A stretch of 6,646 bases of DNA. Source: Nonomuraea sp. GTDB taxonomy: Bacteria > Actinomycetota > Actinomycetes > Streptosporangiales > Streptosporangiaceae. Position 1 is the stretch's first letter; every line of letters begins with the position of its first letter. The stretch is from contig JABFVJ010000012.1 in the NCBI GenBank assembly GCA_013362835.1, positions 1 to 6,646 of the forward strand. The letters run 5' to 3'. The translations under genes were made by a program, and so were the position numbers. Under the pieces are notes generated by a model. That model saw only the letters and a list, made by a program, of their open reading frames with translations. It did no database searches and was not told the DNA's origin. This document shows positions 5,630 to 6,646 of this stretch, one piece after another.

Positions 5630-5707
5630 CAGAACGCCACCTCCTCGACGTCACGCGCCGCTGACCTGGGCGCCATCGGTGCGGGGTCCCTCGTAGGAGG
5701 CGTTCTG
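5630..5707. repeat. Long-range inverted repeat upstream of the trpD homologue
   Basis: CAGAACGCC (5630-5638) and GGCGTTCTG (5699-5707) are perfect 9-bp complements. Past a 3-nt bulge, TCCT (5642-5645) pairs with AGGA (5695-5698). After a 1-nt bulge, 5646-5648 can pair with 5691-5693. About 40 nt lie in the loop. It fills most of the 147-bp gap between the two genes. It could fold in RNA that reads through from the PaaX-family gene, or be a two-half-site operator; no known riboswitch or Trp-codon leader peptide was recognised. Confidence 0.45.
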
Positions 5708-5712
5708 ATCAT

Positions 5713-5718
5713 TACGAT
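5713..5718 (+). promoter_or_regulatory. Possible -10 box of the trpD homologue
   Basis: TACGAT fits TANNNT and would give a start near 5725, leaving about 30 nt of leader that contains the GGGAGG ribosome site. No convincing -35 was found, and the right arm of the inverted repeat lies where it would be. Confidence 0.3.
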
Positions 5719-5754
5719 GAGGGCGTCCGCAGCGTTCGTACCGGGAGGACCGCA

Positions 5755-6646
5755 GTGATCGAGCACGCCCGTTCCTGGCCGTACCTGCTCGCCGCCCTGC
5801 TGCGCGGCGACGACCTCGACGCGGGCGACACCCGATGGGCCATGCGGCAGGTGATGGACGAGGCGGCCGGTCCCGCGCAGCTCGCCGGGTTCCTGGTGGC
5901 CCTGCGCGCCAAGGGGGAGAGCACCGCCGAGCTGCGCGGCATGCTCGACGCCCTGATGGAACGCGTCGTGCCCCTGCCCGTCGACGGCTCCGGCATCGTC
6001 GACATCGTGGGCACGGGCGGCGACGGCGCCCACACGGTCAACGTGAGCACCATGGCGGCGGTCGTCGTGGCCGCGGCCGGGGCGCCGGTCGTCAAGAACG
6101 GCGGCCGGTCGGTGTCCAGCAAGGCCGGTGCCGCCGACGTCCTGGAGGCCCTGGGCCTGCCGCTCGACCTCGCGCCCGCCCACATCGCCCGGTGCGTACG
6201 CGAGGCCGGCATCGGCTTCACCATGGCCGCCCGCTTCCACCGCGGCCTGCGCCACGCCGGGCCGGTCCGCAAGGCGCTCGGCGTGCCGACCGCGATCAAC
6301 TACCTGGCGCCGCTGACCAACCCCGCCCGCCCGAAGGCCGCCCTCGTGGGCTGCTCCAACGCCGCCCTCGCCCCGGCGCTGGCGGGCGTGCTCGCGGAAC
6401 GCGGCGGCTGCGCCCTGGTCGTACGCGGACAGGACGGCCTCGACGAGATCACCACCGCCGCCCCCACCGACGTCTGGATCGCCGACGCCGCCGGGGTGCG
6501 CAGGGAGACGCTGGACACGGCCGGGTACGGGCTCGCCCGCAGCACGCCCGACGCGTTGCGCGGCGGCGACGCGGCCCACAACGCCGCCGTCGCCCGCCGG
6601 GTCCTGGCCGGTGAGCCGGGCGCGGCCCGCGACGCCGTCCTCGCCA
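5755..6646 (+). CDS. trpD: Anthranilate phosphoribosyltransferase homologue (3' end missing)
   Basis: First 297 residues of a family of about 340-350; the open frame continues past the right edge. GTG start with GGGAGG (5743-5748) 6 nt upstream. Seen: N-terminal helical domain (LLAALLRG..., 11-18); PRPP loop [17 protein letters not shown] (83-99); [21 protein letters not shown] region (114-134); [18 protein letters not shown] (159-176); [10 protein letters not shown] (182-191); metal motif DGLDE with D230 and E231. TrpD joins anthranilate to PRPP in tryptophan synthesis. Residues for PRPP and Mg are kept, but KHGNR is KNGGR (N115, G117) and FHPA is FHRG (R163), both near the anthranilate site in characterised enzymes. 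It may therefore be a paralogue with another acceptor. It is preceded by the PaaX-family gene on the same strand with a 147-bp gap, so it probably has its own promoter. Confidence 0.85.
   Translation, partial: MIEHARSWPYLLAALLRGDDLDAGDTRWAMRQVMDEAAGPAQLAGFLVALRAKGESTAELRGMLDALMERVVPLPVDGSGIVDIVGTGGDGAHTVNVSTMAAVVVAAAGAPVVKNGGRSVSSKAGAADVLEALGLPLDLAPAHIARCVREAGIGFTMAARFHRGLRHAGPVRKALGVPTAINYLAPLTNPARPKAALVGCSNAALAPALAGVLAERGGCALVVRGQDGLDEITTAAPTDVWIADAAGVRRETLDTAGYGLARSTPDALRGGDAAHNAAVARRVLAGEPGAARDAVLA

Noticed and set aside
3891..5696. 601-codon open frame on the plus strand across the SDR and PaaX-family genes
   Set aside because: It runs antisense to the SDR and out of frame with PaaX, has no recognisable domain and is full of R/P/A/G; it is a shadow frame.
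5608..5754. Trp attenuator leader peptide or T-box before the trpD homologue
   Set aside because: No short frame with tandem TGG codons and no T-box-like conserved sequence was found in the 147-bp gap.
5629..6579. 316-codon minus-strand frame opposite the trpD homologue
   Set aside because: The plus-strand frame shows GTGGD and DGLDE motifs and a proper ribosome site; the antisense frame has neither.

Overview
The window is about 70% or more G+C by eye. It has GTG starts, TANNNT -10 boxes and strongly G/C-ending codons, which point to an actinomycete chromosome. The style (frequent CGTACG-type words, catabolic clusters led by PaaX-family regulators) would fit Streptosporangiales or Streptomyces relatives, but the genus is only a guess. 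All genes look intact except the two cut by the window edges. No tRNA, rRNA, CRISPR, insertion sequence or phage-like gene was seen, and no stretch over 300 bases lacks a gene.

Left part (1-962): a truncated 14-TM-type MFS exporter on the minus strand is transcribed divergently from a MarR-family regulator. The 95-bp gap holds a strikingly symmetric control region. Two face-to-face promoters overlap there, built into one inverted repeat centred on base 493. This looks like an autoregulated efflux switch. The MarR gene then meets the next operon tail to tail, with only 9 bp between the stop codons and two overlapping potential hairpins.

Middle part (972-4670, minus strand): a tight four-gene operon. 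In transcription order it encodes an SDR that resembles the dehydrogenase domain of peroxisomal multifunctional enzyme 2 (MFE-2), an amidohydrolase-2 family TIM-barrel metalloenzyme, an AMP-dependent acyl-CoA synthetase, and a MaoC-type hot-dog hydratase. Spacings are a 4-nt overlap, 10 nt and 3 nt. Ligase, hydratase and (R)-hydroxyacyl-CoA dehydrogenase make a plausible CoA-dependent beta-oxidation core. The amidohydrolase takes the place where a thiolase would be expected, so it may perform a decarboxylation or C-C hydrolysis. The substrate is unknown.

Control of that operon: a PaaX-family repressor (4768-5607, plus strand) is divergent from it. The 97-bp gap holds a good promoter for the operon, a 22-bp near-palindrome over its -35 box, and a perfect 12-bp palindrome just before the probable leaderless PaaX start. 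By analogy with PaaX, the inducer may be the acyl-CoA made by the operon's own ligase.

Right part (5755-6646, plus strand): the first 297 codons of an anthranilate phosphoribosyltransferase (TrpD) homologue. It keeps the PRPP and metal motifs but has changes at residues that normally form the anthranilate pocket. A long imperfect inverted repeat lies upstream of it.
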